Origin: Paenibacillus sp. FSL H3-0469
Lineage (GTDB): Bacteria; Bacillota; Bacilli; Paenibacillales; Paenibacillaceae
Direction of reading: 5' to 3'
NCBI RefSeq assembly: GCF_038051945.1
Contig: NZ_CP150302.1
Coordinates: forward strand, 7,564,001 to 7,628,000
Length of the DNA: 64,000 nt
Made by a program: the position numbers and the translations under genes. How positions within the stretch are numbered: position 1 is the stretch's first letter; each line of letters starts with the position of its first letter. Shown here piece after piece: positions 8,455 through 16,954 of the stretch. The notes under the pieces were generated by a model that saw nothing but the letters and a program-made list of their open reading frames with translations, was not told the DNA's origin and ran no database searches.

Positions 8455-10677
8455 ATGAGGGAGCAGTGGCGGGATCAAGTAAACGAAGTAATCAGGTACT
8501 TCCCCTGGTACAAGGATCTTATGGGCAATGAGCACGAGAATTACAGTCTGGAGTATCTTCCCCTGATGACTTCGGATCTGCTGGACACTCATTATTATAA
8601 TAATGAACCCGATCCTTCTCTTGCCGTCTACCGGACCTCGGGCACCAGTACAGGACGGCGTAAGGCAATCGTCTATTCGGAAGAGGATGAACAGCATTAT
8701 ATCGATATCAAAACCAGGCTGTTCGGGGAATTGCTTCGGGGAAGCGGATGTGCCAGGGCGCTGGCGGATATGGGAACCGGACATGCTGCGGATACGGCAC
8801 TGGCTATTTTTGCACGGCTGGGACTGGTGAACAGCTCCATTCCCTTCGAGTTGCCGGTAGAACAGCATATTGAGCGTATTCAGGCTTTCCAGCCCGACCT
8901 GCTCTACACAATGCCCTCTATCCTGGATCACATCGTACATGCAGCAGAAGACCCCCTGGCGTTTGGAATCCGCAAAATCATTCTGGTCGGCGAGATCGCT
9001 ACACAGGAGTGGCAGCAGAATATGGCCCGCCTGTTCGGCCTGAAGCCGGAGGATATTACCGATACGTACGGCTCAATTGAAATCGGCACGATTGCTTATT
9101 ATTCGCATGAGCTGGGCCGGTATCTGCTGGCTGAAGGCATCGTTGCCGAAACCGTAGGAACGGAGATCGTAGGAGAAGGACTCGACCCGCTGGGTAACGG
9201 TGAAGGAATTCTCGTGCTGACCTCAACTGTGCGTAAGCTGCTGCCAGCCCTCCGGTTTGTCACCTATGATGTGGTGAGGGATTTCAGGACTGTGGAGGTA
9301 GACGGGGTGGAGCGGCAGAGCTTCCAGTCCATCGTCAAGCGGGTGGGCCGCGAACTGAAGCATGGGGAGAAAATCAGCATCTACGATATTGAACAGGTGG
9401 TCTACCGTCACCTTCAGCAGGCCAGGGTCCGGGTCGGGGTCAGCCATAATGCATTATCCGTGTATATCCAGAGCAGGTCAGCAGATCCTACCTGCGTTCC
9501 GGTCATCAGGGAAGAGATCAGGTCATGCATCCCGGAGATTGGTCTGATGATCGCCAATCACCTGCTTGACGATATTGAGGTCATTCTGACGGCAGAGGAC
9601 GGGGAGCTTGCGGGCGGGCAGGTGAAGAATAAGAAGCTGTATTACCGGAAAGATCAAATGAAGCGGCAGGCAGTGGAGCAGAGGGCTGAGCCGCAGCTTA
9701 ACAGCGGGATATTATCGGCTATCGGGCATACACCACTTCTCAAGCTGGACCATCTGTTTCCCGAAAGCGGGTTCAGCGTATATGCCAAAATGGAGCTAAT
9801 GAACCCCGGAGGAAGCGCTAAAGACCGTCCAGCACTGTGGATGATCCGGGAGGCCTGGAAGGAAGGGCTTATCGGGCCTGGGACCGTAATCATTGAATCC
9901 AGCTCCGGGAATATGGCCATCAGCCTGGCCATGATATGCAAGCAGCTCGGGATGACCTTCATCAGTGTGGTGGATGCCAGAACTACCGGGATGAATATTC
10001 AGATGCTGAAGGCGCTGGGTGCGGACATTGATTTCATTGACCGCCCGGATCCTGAAACCGGGGAATTCCTGCCGGCCCGGCTGAAGCGTGTGCAGCAGCT
10101 GCTCGCGGAGATACCGGGCAGCTATTGGCCGAATCAGTACGCTAGTCCCAATAACTATCTATCCCATTATGATACGACCATGCCGGAGATCGTGACGGAG
10201 CTGGGGCAGGTCGATTATCTGTTCTGTAGTGTCAGTACCTGCGGAACGATAAACGGGCTGGCAGAATACGTGAAGGACAAGGGACTGCGGACCCGGATTG
10301 TGGCGGTGGATGCAGAGGGTAGTGTTATTTTTGGCGGCCATCCGAAGAAGCGGCTCTTCCCTGGACTGGGTGCCGGTATTGTGCCGCCGCTGCGCAGACT
10401 GGAGCTGATCGACCGGATTGTGCATGTGACTGACGCTGATATGGTGAAGGGCTGCCGGGCGCTGGCCCGCAGGGAATCCATTCTGGCCGGAGCCTCCTCC
10501 GGGGCAGTGCTTGCCGCTATTCGGCAACTTAAGGAGGAGATCCCTCCCGGCGCAGTCTGCACCGCCATCCTGCATGATAAGGGGGAACGGTATCTCGATA
10601 CGGTCTACTCGGACACCTGGGTTCAGAGCCAATTCGGAGCGGAGCTGCTGTCAGACACGGAAGAGTTCCTGGTGTGA
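8455..10677 (+). CDS. Fusion of PaaK-like adenylate-forming ligase and SbnA-like PLP enzyme
   Basis: Two enzymes in one chain. Residue numbers below count from an alternative TTG start at 8395. Residues ~40-415 resemble phenylacetate-CoA-ligase-type adenylating enzymes: P-loop YRTSGTSTGRRK (79-90) and DTYGSIEIG (223-231), with a KKLYYRKD segment near 415. From ~435 it is a fold-type II PLP enzyme of the cysteine synthase/SbnA group: GHTPLLKL, NPGGSAKDRP (Schiff-base Lys476), SSSGNMA, SVSTCGTINGL, FPGLGAGI and GASSGA. SbnA makes a 2,3-diaminopropionate precursor from O-phosphoserine and glutamate, with SbnB completing the pathway. No SbnB gene is seen nearby. ATG 8455 is preferred because GGGAGG lies 11 bp upstream; TTG 8395 lacks a good site. 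The product is unknown. Confidence 0.82.
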   Translation: MREQWRDQVNEVIRYFPWYKDLMGNEHENYSLEYLPLMTSDLLDTHYYNNEPDPSLAVYRTSGTSTGRRKAIVYSEEDEQHYIDIKTRLFGELLRGSGCARALADMGTGHAADTALAIFARLGLVNSSIPFELPVEQHIERIQAFQPDLLYTMPSILDHIVHAAEDPLAFGIRKIILVGEIATQEWQQNMARLFGLKPEDITDTYGSIEIGTIAYYSHELGRYLLAEGIVAETVGTEIVGEGLDPLGNGEGILVLTSTVRKLLPALRFVTYDVVRDFRTVEVDGVERQSFQSIVKRVGRELKHGEKISIYDIEQVVYRHLQQARVRVGVSHNALSVYIQSRSADPTCVPVIREEIRSCIPEIGLMIANHLLDDIEVILTAEDGELAGGQVKNKKLYYRKDQMKRQAVEQRAEPQLNSGILSAIGHTPLLKLDHLFPESGFSVYAKMELMNPGGSAKDRPALWMIREAWKEGLIGPGTVIIESSSGNMAISLAMICKQLGMTFISVVDARTTGMNIQMLKALGADIDFIDRPDPETGEFLPARLKRVQQLLAEIPGSYWPNQYASPNNYLSHYDTTMPEIVTELGQVDYLFCSVSTCGTINGLAEYVKDKGLRTRIVAVDAEGSVIFGGHPKKRLFPGLGAGIVPPLRRLELIDRIVHVTDADMVKGCRALARRESILAGASSGAVLAAIRQLKEEIPPGAVCTAILHDKGERYLDTVYSDTWVQSQFGAELLSDTEEFLV

Positions 10678-10956
10678 TCACAGGTGGGAACTTTTACGGG
10701 CAGCCAAACAAACCTTACCTGAGCTTGGCTTGATCGGCTAGGAGCCGTCGGGTCAAGCTCATAGTCGGAGGGGGGCGGCATTCTTTGGCGGCCTGTACGA
10801 GCGGATTCAGATATAGTCATCACCTGGGAAGAAGGCCTATGGTATGATGGACGTAATCGTAATAACAGAACTGCCCGTGATTTTACACCCCATTAACATG
10901 CTTCATATGTTCGCGTGATATAACTGAAACAATCGGTTATAAGAGGAGAAGATGAG

Positions 10957-12183
10957 ATGAAGCTAAGCAAAGAGGAGAGATCGTGGATTCTGTACGACTG
11001 CGGGAATTCCGCTTATTCGATGGCCGTGACTACGGCGCTGCTGCCGATTATCTTCGGGATGTTCAATAATGTGGGCAGCAGCATGGATCTGGGGTACTTC
11101 AATTCGATCGCCAGTATTCTGGTCGCGGTCCTCAGCCCGATTCTCGGTACGATTGCCGATTATAAGGACCGGAAGAAGCGGTTCTTTATTTTTTTCGCTG
11201 CGCTCGGTATCCTTGCCACCGCATCCCTGGCCTTCGTGTCCCCGGAGAGCGGGCAATGGCAGCTGCTTATTGCCTTTTACATTCTGTCAGCGGTCGGCTT
11301 CGCCGGGTCTAATATCTTCTACGATTCCTTCCTGGTGGATATTACGGAGGATGAACGGATGGACAAGGTGTCTACCCGAGGGTTTGCCTACGGCTACATC
11401 TTCAGTTGTATTCCGTTCGGCATCAGTCTGCTGCTGATCTTCCTGCTGGGAATGGACAAGGCCATCGGCTACCAGATCGGGTTCATCATTACGGCGCTCT
11501 GGTGGGGACTGCTGACGGTGCCGATGATCCGGGATGTGAAGCAGAGATATTATATCGAGCCTGAGCCGAAGCCTGTGGCCCGGAGCTTCCAGCGTATCGC
11601 TGTCACCTTCAGGAATATCCGCCAGCACCGGATAGTGTTTGTGTTCCTGCTTGCTTACTTCTTCTATATTGACGGAGTGGATACGATTATCAAAATGGTT
11701 GTGCCCTACGCCACCTCGGTCCTCGGCACAGATGCCCTGGACACCTTCACGCTGCTGGGAATTCTGCTCATCATCCAGATTATTGCCTTTCCCTGCGCGA
11801 TTCTCTATGGCAATCTGGCCAAAACCTACTCCGCCCGGAATCTGATTATTGCCGGAATCTTCACCTACGTTATTTCTTGTATCGCAGCGTTCTTCATTAG
11901 CTCGGTGTGGCATATCTTCCTGCTAGGTGCGCTGATCGGCTCGGCACAGGGCGGTATTCAGGCGCTTAGCCGGTCCTATTTCGCTAAAATCATCCCGAAG
12001 GAGAATTCCAACGAATTCTTCGGGTTCTATAATATTTTCGGCAAGTTCGCGGCGATTCTCGGCCCTGCCTTAATGTCACTGACCACTACCTTGACCGGGG
12101 ATGCCCGCTATAGTATTTTATCGATCATTCCGCTCTTTCTGATCGGCTGCTTCATCTTCATCACATTGCCAAAGGGGACATAG
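10957..12183 (+). CDS. MFS transporter, UMF1/Atg22-like (YxiO type)
   Basis: Membrane transporter of 408 residues with about 12 hydrophobic segments. The opening ERSWILYDCGNSAYSMAV is the family's hallmark, and GTIADYKDRKKRFF is the MFS loop 2-3 motif. SRSYFAKIIPKENSNEFFGF marks the second-half signature. The ATG start follows GAGGAGAAGATGAG. Relatives are called unknown major facilitators or, in fungi, vacuolar amino acid effluxers; the bacterial substrate is not established. The phosphodiesterase gene begins 1 bp after its stop, so the two are probably cotranscribed. Confidence 0.88.
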   Translation: MKLSKEERSWILYDCGNSAYSMAVTTALLPIIFGMFNNVGSSMDLGYFNSIASILVAVLSPILGTIADYKDRKKRFFIFFAALGILATASLAFVSPESGQWQLLIAFYILSAVGFAGSNIFYDSFLVDITEDERMDKVSTRGFAYGYIFSCIPFGISLLLIFLLGMDKAIGYQIGFIITALWWGLLTVPMIRDVKQRYYIEPEPKPVARSFQRIAVTFRNIRQHRIVFVFLLAYFFYIDGVDTIIKMVVPYATSVLGTDALDTFTLLGILLIIQIIAFPCAILYGNLAKTYSARNLIIAGIFTYVISCIAAFFISSVWHIFLLGALIGSAQGGIQALSRSYFAKIIPKENSNEFFGFYNIFGKFAAILGPALMSLTTTLTGDARYSILSIIPLFLIGCFIFITLPKGT

Positions 12184-12184
12184 T

Positions 12185-13498
12185 ATGGAATCTGCCGGAT
12201 TGCAACCGCAACCACTCTCTGCAGCCAAGCATCTGATCGTCATTTCCTATGATGCCTTCTCTGAAGACCACTGGGAGATGGCCAGCCGCCTGCCCAATCT
12301 GTCGAAGCTAATCACCGGCGGTGCCTACAGCAACCGTCTCAGAAGTGTCTATCCCACGCTCACTTACGTGGTGCACACTACCATCGCTACCGGCGTCTAC
12401 CCGGATAAGCATGGTATTCATCACAACAATCCGCTGCAGCCGTTCGTGCCGGAGGAGGAGCAGCGCTGGTTCTGGTTCCGCGAGGCGGTACAGGTACCAA
12501 CGATCTATGATGCAGCACATAAGGCGGGGCTGAGTACGGCGGGACTACTGTGGCCGGTAAGCGGCAAGTCCTCGATCCAGTATAATATTCCAGAGATCCG
12601 GGCGCTAAAAGGGGAGAATCAGGCGCTCAAGATACTGCGAAGCGGCAGTCCCCTGTACTGCGCCCGGCTGGAGCTGAAATACGGACGGATCAGGCAGGGC
12701 ATCGCCCAGCCGCAGCTTGATAACTTCACCACGAAGTGCGCCGCCGATACAATTAAGCGTCATAAGCCGAACCTGCTCATGATGCATCTGATTGACCTGG
12801 ATGACACCAAGCATATGTACGGCACGGACTGCGGGGAAGTAGACGATGTCATCCTGCGGATGGACAACCGGCTGGGTGAGATCATGCAGGCGGTAGAGGA
12901 TGCCGGAATCCGGGAGCAGACGGTGATTATGGTGCTTGGTGACCATGGTCAGTTCAACGTGCGCTACAAGCTGCATTTGAACAATCTTTTGCAGGCTAAA
13001 GGGCTGATCTATGACAAGGACGGCGTGATGCACTGGCGGGCTTACTTCCAGAGCGGCGGCGGTTCAGCTTATCTGCATGTACAGCCCGGAGATGAGGAGG
13101 CGCAGCGGCTGGCCTTGGCGGCGGTGGATGAATACAGGCGAGATGGAGCACCGGGAATTGAGAGTGTATATACGGAAGAGACGCTGAAGAAGCTCCATGC
13201 CAGTCCAGTGGCAAAAGTCATGCTAGAAGCACAGCGGAGCTACAGCTTCGATGAGGCGTTGACAGACACGCTGGTCACCGATCTGCAGGCCGAGGGCATT
13301 CGCTATGCTACGCACGGCTACTCGCCGGATGCAAGCGGATACCGCTGCAATCTCGTCATCGCAGGCGCAGGGATCAAGCAGAGCTACCCCATCGGCGATC
13401 TGGAGATGGTTGACATCGCCCCGACGATGGGACGGATTCTGGGGCTGGGGTTCGGGCCGGGGGACGGGCGGGTGCTGGAGGAGATTTTTGAAGAATAG
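12185..13498 (+). CDS. Alkaline phosphatase superfamily phosphodiesterase (nucleotide pyrophosphatase type)
   Basis: Metal-dependent phosphodiesterase/pyrophosphatase-like enzyme of 437 residues. The first metal aspartate is in LIVISYDAFSEDHW and the nucleophile region is YPTLTYVVHTTIATG, with the catalytic Thr of the NPP type. Further metal ligands lie in YPDKHGIHHN, HLIDLDDTKHMYG and VLGDHGQF, and the last His in THGYSPD. No signal peptide is visible, so it is probably cytoplasmic. It starts 1 bp after the MFS gene. The substrate is unknown. Confidence 0.88.
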   Translation: MESAGLQPQPLSAAKHLIVISYDAFSEDHWEMASRLPNLSKLITGGAYSNRLRSVYPTLTYVVHTTIATGVYPDKHGIHHNNPLQPFVPEEEQRWFWFREAVQVPTIYDAAHKAGLSTAGLLWPVSGKSSIQYNIPEIRALKGENQALKILRSGSPLYCARLELKYGRIRQGIAQPQLDNFTTKCAADTIKRHKPNLLMMHLIDLDDTKHMYGTDCGEVDDVILRMDNRLGEIMQAVEDAGIREQTVIMVLGDHGQFNVRYKLHLNNLLQAKGLIYDKDGVMHWRAYFQSGGGSAYLHVQPGDEEAQRLALAAVDEYRRDGAPGIESVYTEETLKKLHASPVAKVMLEAQRSYSFDEALTDTLVTDLQAEGIRYATHGYSPDASGYRCNLVIAGAGIKQSYPIGDLEMVDIAPTMGRILGLGFGPGDGRVLEEIFEE

Positions 13499-13940
13499 AG
13501 CAACTTCAATCGGTCTGATCAGGATGTCCGCGCACGCGGCAGCCGGGTCGGGCTTTTTTTATCGTTGGTTGTATCGGCAAATAGGATGATAGCTTGCTCA
13601 TGCGGTGTTGCGGGGTGGGGTGCGTGTACTCGTAGGCCAAACGTATGCGGAAAAGCAAATACAATCTGCTGGTGCTTAGTAGAGTAGCGTTAGCCTTAGG
13701 AAACAGGTGGATTTCCTCCACTTGCTGATGAACGAATGAGCGCTTCCCGGACAACAGTTGTATAAACAACACTTAATTTCAGCCTTTCCAGCCGCAGAAG
13801 CCCAAACAAACTATTTCGGTTGTATTATTTCCACTTATTACCTTGTATTTGCCTAAAGCGGGCTTATTAAGATACGTTTTTCCACCTATTTGCCGCTAAG
13901 AGGGGGGCGCCGCCCCTGAACATTAATCAACGGCACGACT
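13499..13940. other. Noncoding stretch, 440 bp
   Basis: No convincing gene. It starts with a small GC-rich hairpin (CCGC-GCAC-GCGG) 14 bp before a T run near 13553-13560, which may end the phosphodiesterase transcript although the stem is not adjacent to the T run. The rest is AT-rich with scattered short repeats (TTTCCACTTATT and TTTCCACCTATTT; TTGTATTATT and TTGTATTTGCC). Confidence 0.5.
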
Positions 13941-13991
13941 GTAATTAAAATTTAAATTACCGTTGACAATTTGCCTATGATCAAATATATT
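13941..13991 (+). promoter_or_regulatory. Promoter and upstream dyad for the metal ABC operon
   Basis: TTGACA at 13963-13968 and TATATT at 13986-13991 are separated by 17 bp, a near-ideal sigma-A promoter. Directly upstream at 13941-13960 lies an imperfect 20-bp dyad (GTAATT-N8-AATTAC). The transcript would begin near 13998 and have a leader of about 355 nt containing repeat copy 2. Confidence 0.75.
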
Positions 13992-14007
13992 ATCCATAAG
14001 AATAAAA

Positions 14008-14042
14008 GTTTCCTTAGGGAAACAATTGTGTTTATGAGAAAC
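14008..14042. promoter_or_regulatory. MntR-like operator(s) downstream of the promoter
   Basis: GTTTCCTTAGGGAAAC (14008-14023) is a dyad with perfect 6-bp arms. It resembles published Bacillus MntR sites, which contain TTTGC...AGGGAAAC-like halves. A second weaker dyad, GTTTATGAGAAAC, follows at 14030-14042. Both start about 10-30 bp after the predicted transcription start, a position suited to repression by roadblock. The Mn-type ligand set of the binding protein agrees with this. A different metalloregulator cannot be excluded. Confidence 0.6.
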
Positions 14043-14070
14043 AATATACACAATAGATTCATTAAATTGC

Positions 14071-14324
14071 TATATAGATTGAACTTGAAAATATATGTAA
14101 AGGGAAAAGTGGCGGTGGGGAATTTTGGAACTGGAGGAGCGGTAGCTTCCGCCTGAAAGCTTTCCGTAGGAAAGCTCGCATCGTAAGCACCCGCAGTCAC
14201 CGGATTTCTACCGCGTACAGCGGTTCGAATCAAGAAATCTGGGGACAACAGCGGCCGGAAGTCCAAAACTTCTCTGGAGTCACGGCCAATCCCAAACCTA
14301 AAAATCATTAGTTCAATTTATATA
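14071..14324 (+). repeat. Structured dispersed repeat, copy 2
   Basis: A 254-bp element matching 942-1196 throughout, with the same terminal inverted repeats (TATATAGATTGAACT ... AGTTCAATTTATATA) and the same orientation toward the downstream gene. The main hairpins are conserved: AGCTTTCC-GTA-GGAAAGCT and ACCGC-GTACA-GCGGT keep their stems while loop bases differ from copy 1. It ends 30 bp before the ATPase start and would be transcribed within the operon leader. Confidence 0.85.
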
Positions 14325-14354
14325 GATAGTCCAAACAAGAGACGGGGTGCAGAC

Positions 14355-15101
14355 ATGATTCAGATTAAAGGCTTGAACGTTGATTATTTCGGCAATTCAG
14401 CGCTGGAAGGAGTGACGCTCGATATCCCCTTCGGGCATTCGGTGGGCATTATCGGGCCCAATGGCGCCGGGAAGTCCACGTTCATTAAGGCACTGCTGGA
14501 TGTGATCAAGAAGAGAAGCGGAACGGTGAAGGCGGAGGGCAAGGACATTGCCCTGTACAGACGGAATATCGCCTACGTGCCGCAGAAGAACGATATTGAC
14601 CTGACTTTTCCCATTACAGTTAAGGATACAGTGCTGACCGGAACTTATCCGAACCTGAAGCTGTTCCGGCGTCCGGGTAAGAAGGAGCGGACTATTGCGG
14701 AGCGCAGCATGGCGATGGTGGAGATCGGTGACCTTGCGGATAAGCAGATCAGCAATTTGTCCGGCGGGCAGCTGCAGCGGGTGTTTATCGCCCGGGCGCT
14801 GGCCCAGGAGGCCAGTGTGTTTTTCCTGGATGAGCCGTTTGTCGGCATTGATATGGTTAGTGAGCGTATCATTGTGGACCTGTTCAAACAGCTCCGCGAG
14901 GAAGGCAAGACCATTCTGACAGTGCACCATGATCTGCATGAGGTCGAAGAATATTTTGACCTGATCATTCTGCTCAACAAGCAGCTTATCGCCTTCGGAG
15001 ATGTGCAGGACACCTTCACCACAGAGAATATCCGCAGAGCCTACGGTACATCTTTGGGCAATGTAATGATCCAGGGAGCAGGAGGTGCCGCTCATGATTG
15101 A
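14355..15101 (+). CDS. Metal ABC transporter ATP-binding protein (Mn/Zn type)
   Basis: ATPase of a cluster A-I metal importer, 248 residues. Walker A is GPNGAGKST (about residues 34-42), the signature is LSGGQLQRVF, Walker B is VFFLDEPFVGID and the switch His is in TVHHDLHE. The ATG start follows GACGGGG. The gene overlaps the permease gene by 8 bp and sits in a three-gene operon ATPase-permease-binding protein. Manganese is the favoured substrate from the binding protein and operator; ATPase sequence alone does not distinguish Mn from Zn. Confidence 0.93.
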   Translation: MIQIKGLNVDYFGNSALEGVTLDIPFGHSVGIIGPNGAGKSTFIKALLDVIKKRSGTVKAEGKDIALYRRNIAYVPQKNDIDLTFPITVKDTVLTGTYPNLKLFRRPGKKERTIAERSMAMVEIGDLADKQISNLSGGQLQRVFIARALAQEASVFFLDEPFVGIDMVSERIIVDLFKQLREEGKTILTVHHDLHEVEEYFDLIILLNKQLIAFGDVQDTFTTENIRRAYGTSLGNVMIQGAGGAAHD

Positions 15102-15936
15102 GTCCTTATCCAGTCTGCTGAATATTCCGGTATACGCGCTGAACGCCGGGTTATCTGCGATTATTCTCGGGATTGTCTCGGGGGCGCTGGGCAGCTTCAT
15201 CGTTCTGCGCAAAATGTCGCTGATGGGCGATGCCTTATCTCACGCGGTGCTTCCGGGCGTCGCCCTGTCTTATATTCTGGGCATCAACATCCTGCTGGGC
15301 GCTTCGTTGTTCGGCCTGTTAGCCGCTATTCTCATTCAATTCATCACCAGCCGCAGCAATATCAAGAGCGATACCTCCATCGGCATCATTCTCAGCTCCT
15401 TCTTTGCACTCGGTATTGTCCTGATTACATTTGCCCGCAGCGGGCTGGATCTCACTCATATTCTGTTCGGCAACATTCTGGCCGTCCCGCAGTCCGAGCT
15501 GCTGCAATCCTTCATCATCATGCTGGCGGTGCTTGCCATTATTACTCTGCTGTATAAAGAACTGCTGATCAGCTCGTTCGACCCGGTGGTAGCGAAGGCT
15601 TACGGGCTGAAGACCGGCTTCTATCATTATCTGCTGATGATGCTGCTCTCCGTAGTGACCGTCTCCTCCTTGTCCCAGGTTGGCATTGTGCTGGTCATCG
15701 CCATGCTGGTCATCCCGGCAGCCACCTCGTATCTGTGGTCCAATTCCTTGCTGCATATGATCGTATTAGCCTCCGCAGTAGGGGCAGCCTCAGGGATCAT
15801 CGGCGTATACGTGAGCTTCCGCTATAATCTGCCGACAAGTGCAACAATCGTGCTGGTAGGCGTCACCCTGTTCAGCATTTCATTCATCATATCGCCCAAG
15901 AATAATTTTCTGCGGAAAGGACTGAAGCAAGCATGA
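15094..15936 (+). CDS. Metal ABC transporter permease (Mn/Zn type)
   Basis: Integral membrane permease of the ZnuB/MntC family, 280 residues, with about eight membrane segments. Characteristic stretches are LRKMSLMGDALSHAVLPGVA and QVGIVLVIAMLVIPAATSYL. The ATG at 15094 is chosen because GGAGGT ends 7 bp before it; a GTG 9 bp upstream lies inside that ribosome binding site. The start overlaps the ATPase stop by 8 bp, and the stop overlaps the next ATG by 4 bp, which suggests translational coupling. Confidence 0.93.
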   Translation: MIESLSSLLNIPVYALNAGLSAIILGIVSGALGSFIVLRKMSLMGDALSHAVLPGVALSYILGINILLGASLFGLLAAILIQFITSRSNIKSDTSIGIILSSFFALGIVLITFARSGLDLTHILFGNILAVPQSELLQSFIIMLAVLAIITLLYKELLISSFDPVVAKAYGLKTGFYHYLLMMLLSVVTVSSLSQVGIVLVIAMLVIPAATSYLWSNSLLHMIVLASAVGAASGIIGVYVSFRYNLPTSATIVLVGVTLFSISFIISPKNNFLRKGLKQA

Positions 15937-16877
15937 GACGTACAAACCGGATTCATATCGTCAAAATCATAACCGTATCCCTGCTCCTTCTGCTGCTCGC
16001 AGCTTGTTCTGACAGCAGTACCAGCAAGGAGGAGGCGGAAGGTGACGGGAAGCTGCAGATTGTAGCCACCTATTCCATCCTTGCAGACATGACCCGGAAT
16101 ATTACCGGAGATAAGGCGGAGGTCTACAGTATGGTACCTATCGGCACAGACCCGCATATGTATGATCCGCTGCCCGCAGATACAGGCAAGGTTTCCAGCG
16201 CGGACCTTATTTTCTATAATGGCTTGAATCTGGAGACCGGCAAAGGCTGGTTCCAGGATCTGCTCAAGGTGACGAAAAAGGAAGCGGCCGCATTTGCCGT
16301 CTCCGAAAAGGTCACGCCGATGTACCTGACCGAGAAGGGGAAGGAGTCCCAGGTTGACCCTCATGCCTGGCTGGATATACTGAACGCGGTCAAGTATGTG
16401 GAGGTCATCACTGAGCGAGTGATTGAACAGGACCCGGACAACAAGCAGTATTATCTGGATAACCAGACCGCGTACGTGAAGGAGCTGACGGAGCTGGATC
16501 AGTATGCCAAGGAAGCTGTGAGCAAGGTCCCGCAGGAGAAGCGCGTCCTGGTCACCAGTGAAGGGGCCTTCAAATACTTTTCCCGGGCCTATGGCTTCGA
16601 GTCCGCCTTCATTTGGGAGATCAACACCGACAGCCAGGGAACACCGGAGCAGATGAACCGGATCATCGGCATGATCAAGGAGAAGCAGATTCCGGCGTTA
16701 TTCCTGGAGACGAGTGTCAATCCCAAGACGATGGAGACGATATCCCGCGAGACCGGGGTGCCGGTCCATTCCAGGATTTTCACAGATTCTCTGGCTAAGG
16801 AAGGGGAAGACGGAGACACCTACCTGAAGATGACCAAGTGGAATATCGATAAGGTCGTTGAGGGCTTGTCCCGTTAG
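15933..16877 (+). CDS. Metal-binding lipoprotein of ABC importer, manganese-type ligands
   Basis: Cluster A-I solute-binding protein, 314 residues. The signal peptide ends in the lipobox LAAC, with Cys25 to be lipidated. The metal ligands can be read by comparison with PsaA: His75 (GTDPHMYDP), His144 (VDPHAWLD), Glu210 (VTSEGAFKYF) and Asp285 (IFTDSLA). This His-His-Glu-Asp set and its spacing match Mn(II) proteins; Zn proteins usually have His at the third place plus a His-rich loop, which is absent here. The ATGA overlap couples it to the permease. A strong terminator follows. Confidence 0.93.
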   Translation: MRRTNRIHIVKIITVSLLLLLLAACSDSSTSKEEAEGDGKLQIVATYSILADMTRNITGDKAEVYSMVPIGTDPHMYDPLPADTGKVSSADLIFYNGLNLETGKGWFQDLLKVTKKEAAAFAVSEKVTPMYLTEKGKESQVDPHAWLDILNAVKYVEVITERVIEQDPDNKQYYLDNQTAYVKELTELDQYAKEAVSKVPQEKRVLVTSEGAFKYFSRAYGFESAFIWEINTDSQGTPEQMNRIIGMIKEKQIPALFLETSVNPKTMETISRETGVPVHSRIFTDSLAKEGEDGDTYLKMTKWNIDKVVEGLSR

Positions 16878-16885
16878 ACTTCAAC

Positions 16886-16937
16886 AAATAACCCGCCAGC
16901 GTGGATGGATTGCTTATCCAGTCTTGGCGGGTTATTT
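16886..16937. terminator. Bidirectional terminator after metal operon
   Basis: AAATAACCCGCCA and TGGCGGGTTATTT form a 13-bp perfect stem between convergent genes. A and T tracts on either side allow function in both directions. Confidence 0.9.
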
Positions 16938-16954
16938 CCGTTATTGTTCATTAT

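Noticed and set aside
13941..13960. Zur box upstream of the metal operon
   Set aside because: The AT-rich dyad is imperfect and lacks a good match to the known Bacillus Zur site, and the binding protein has manganese-type ligands.
14071..14324. A manganese riboswitch in the leader of the metal operon
   Set aside because: The same sequence stands before a sugar transporter at 942-1196 and has terminal inverted repeats, so it is a dispersed repeat and not metal-specific.
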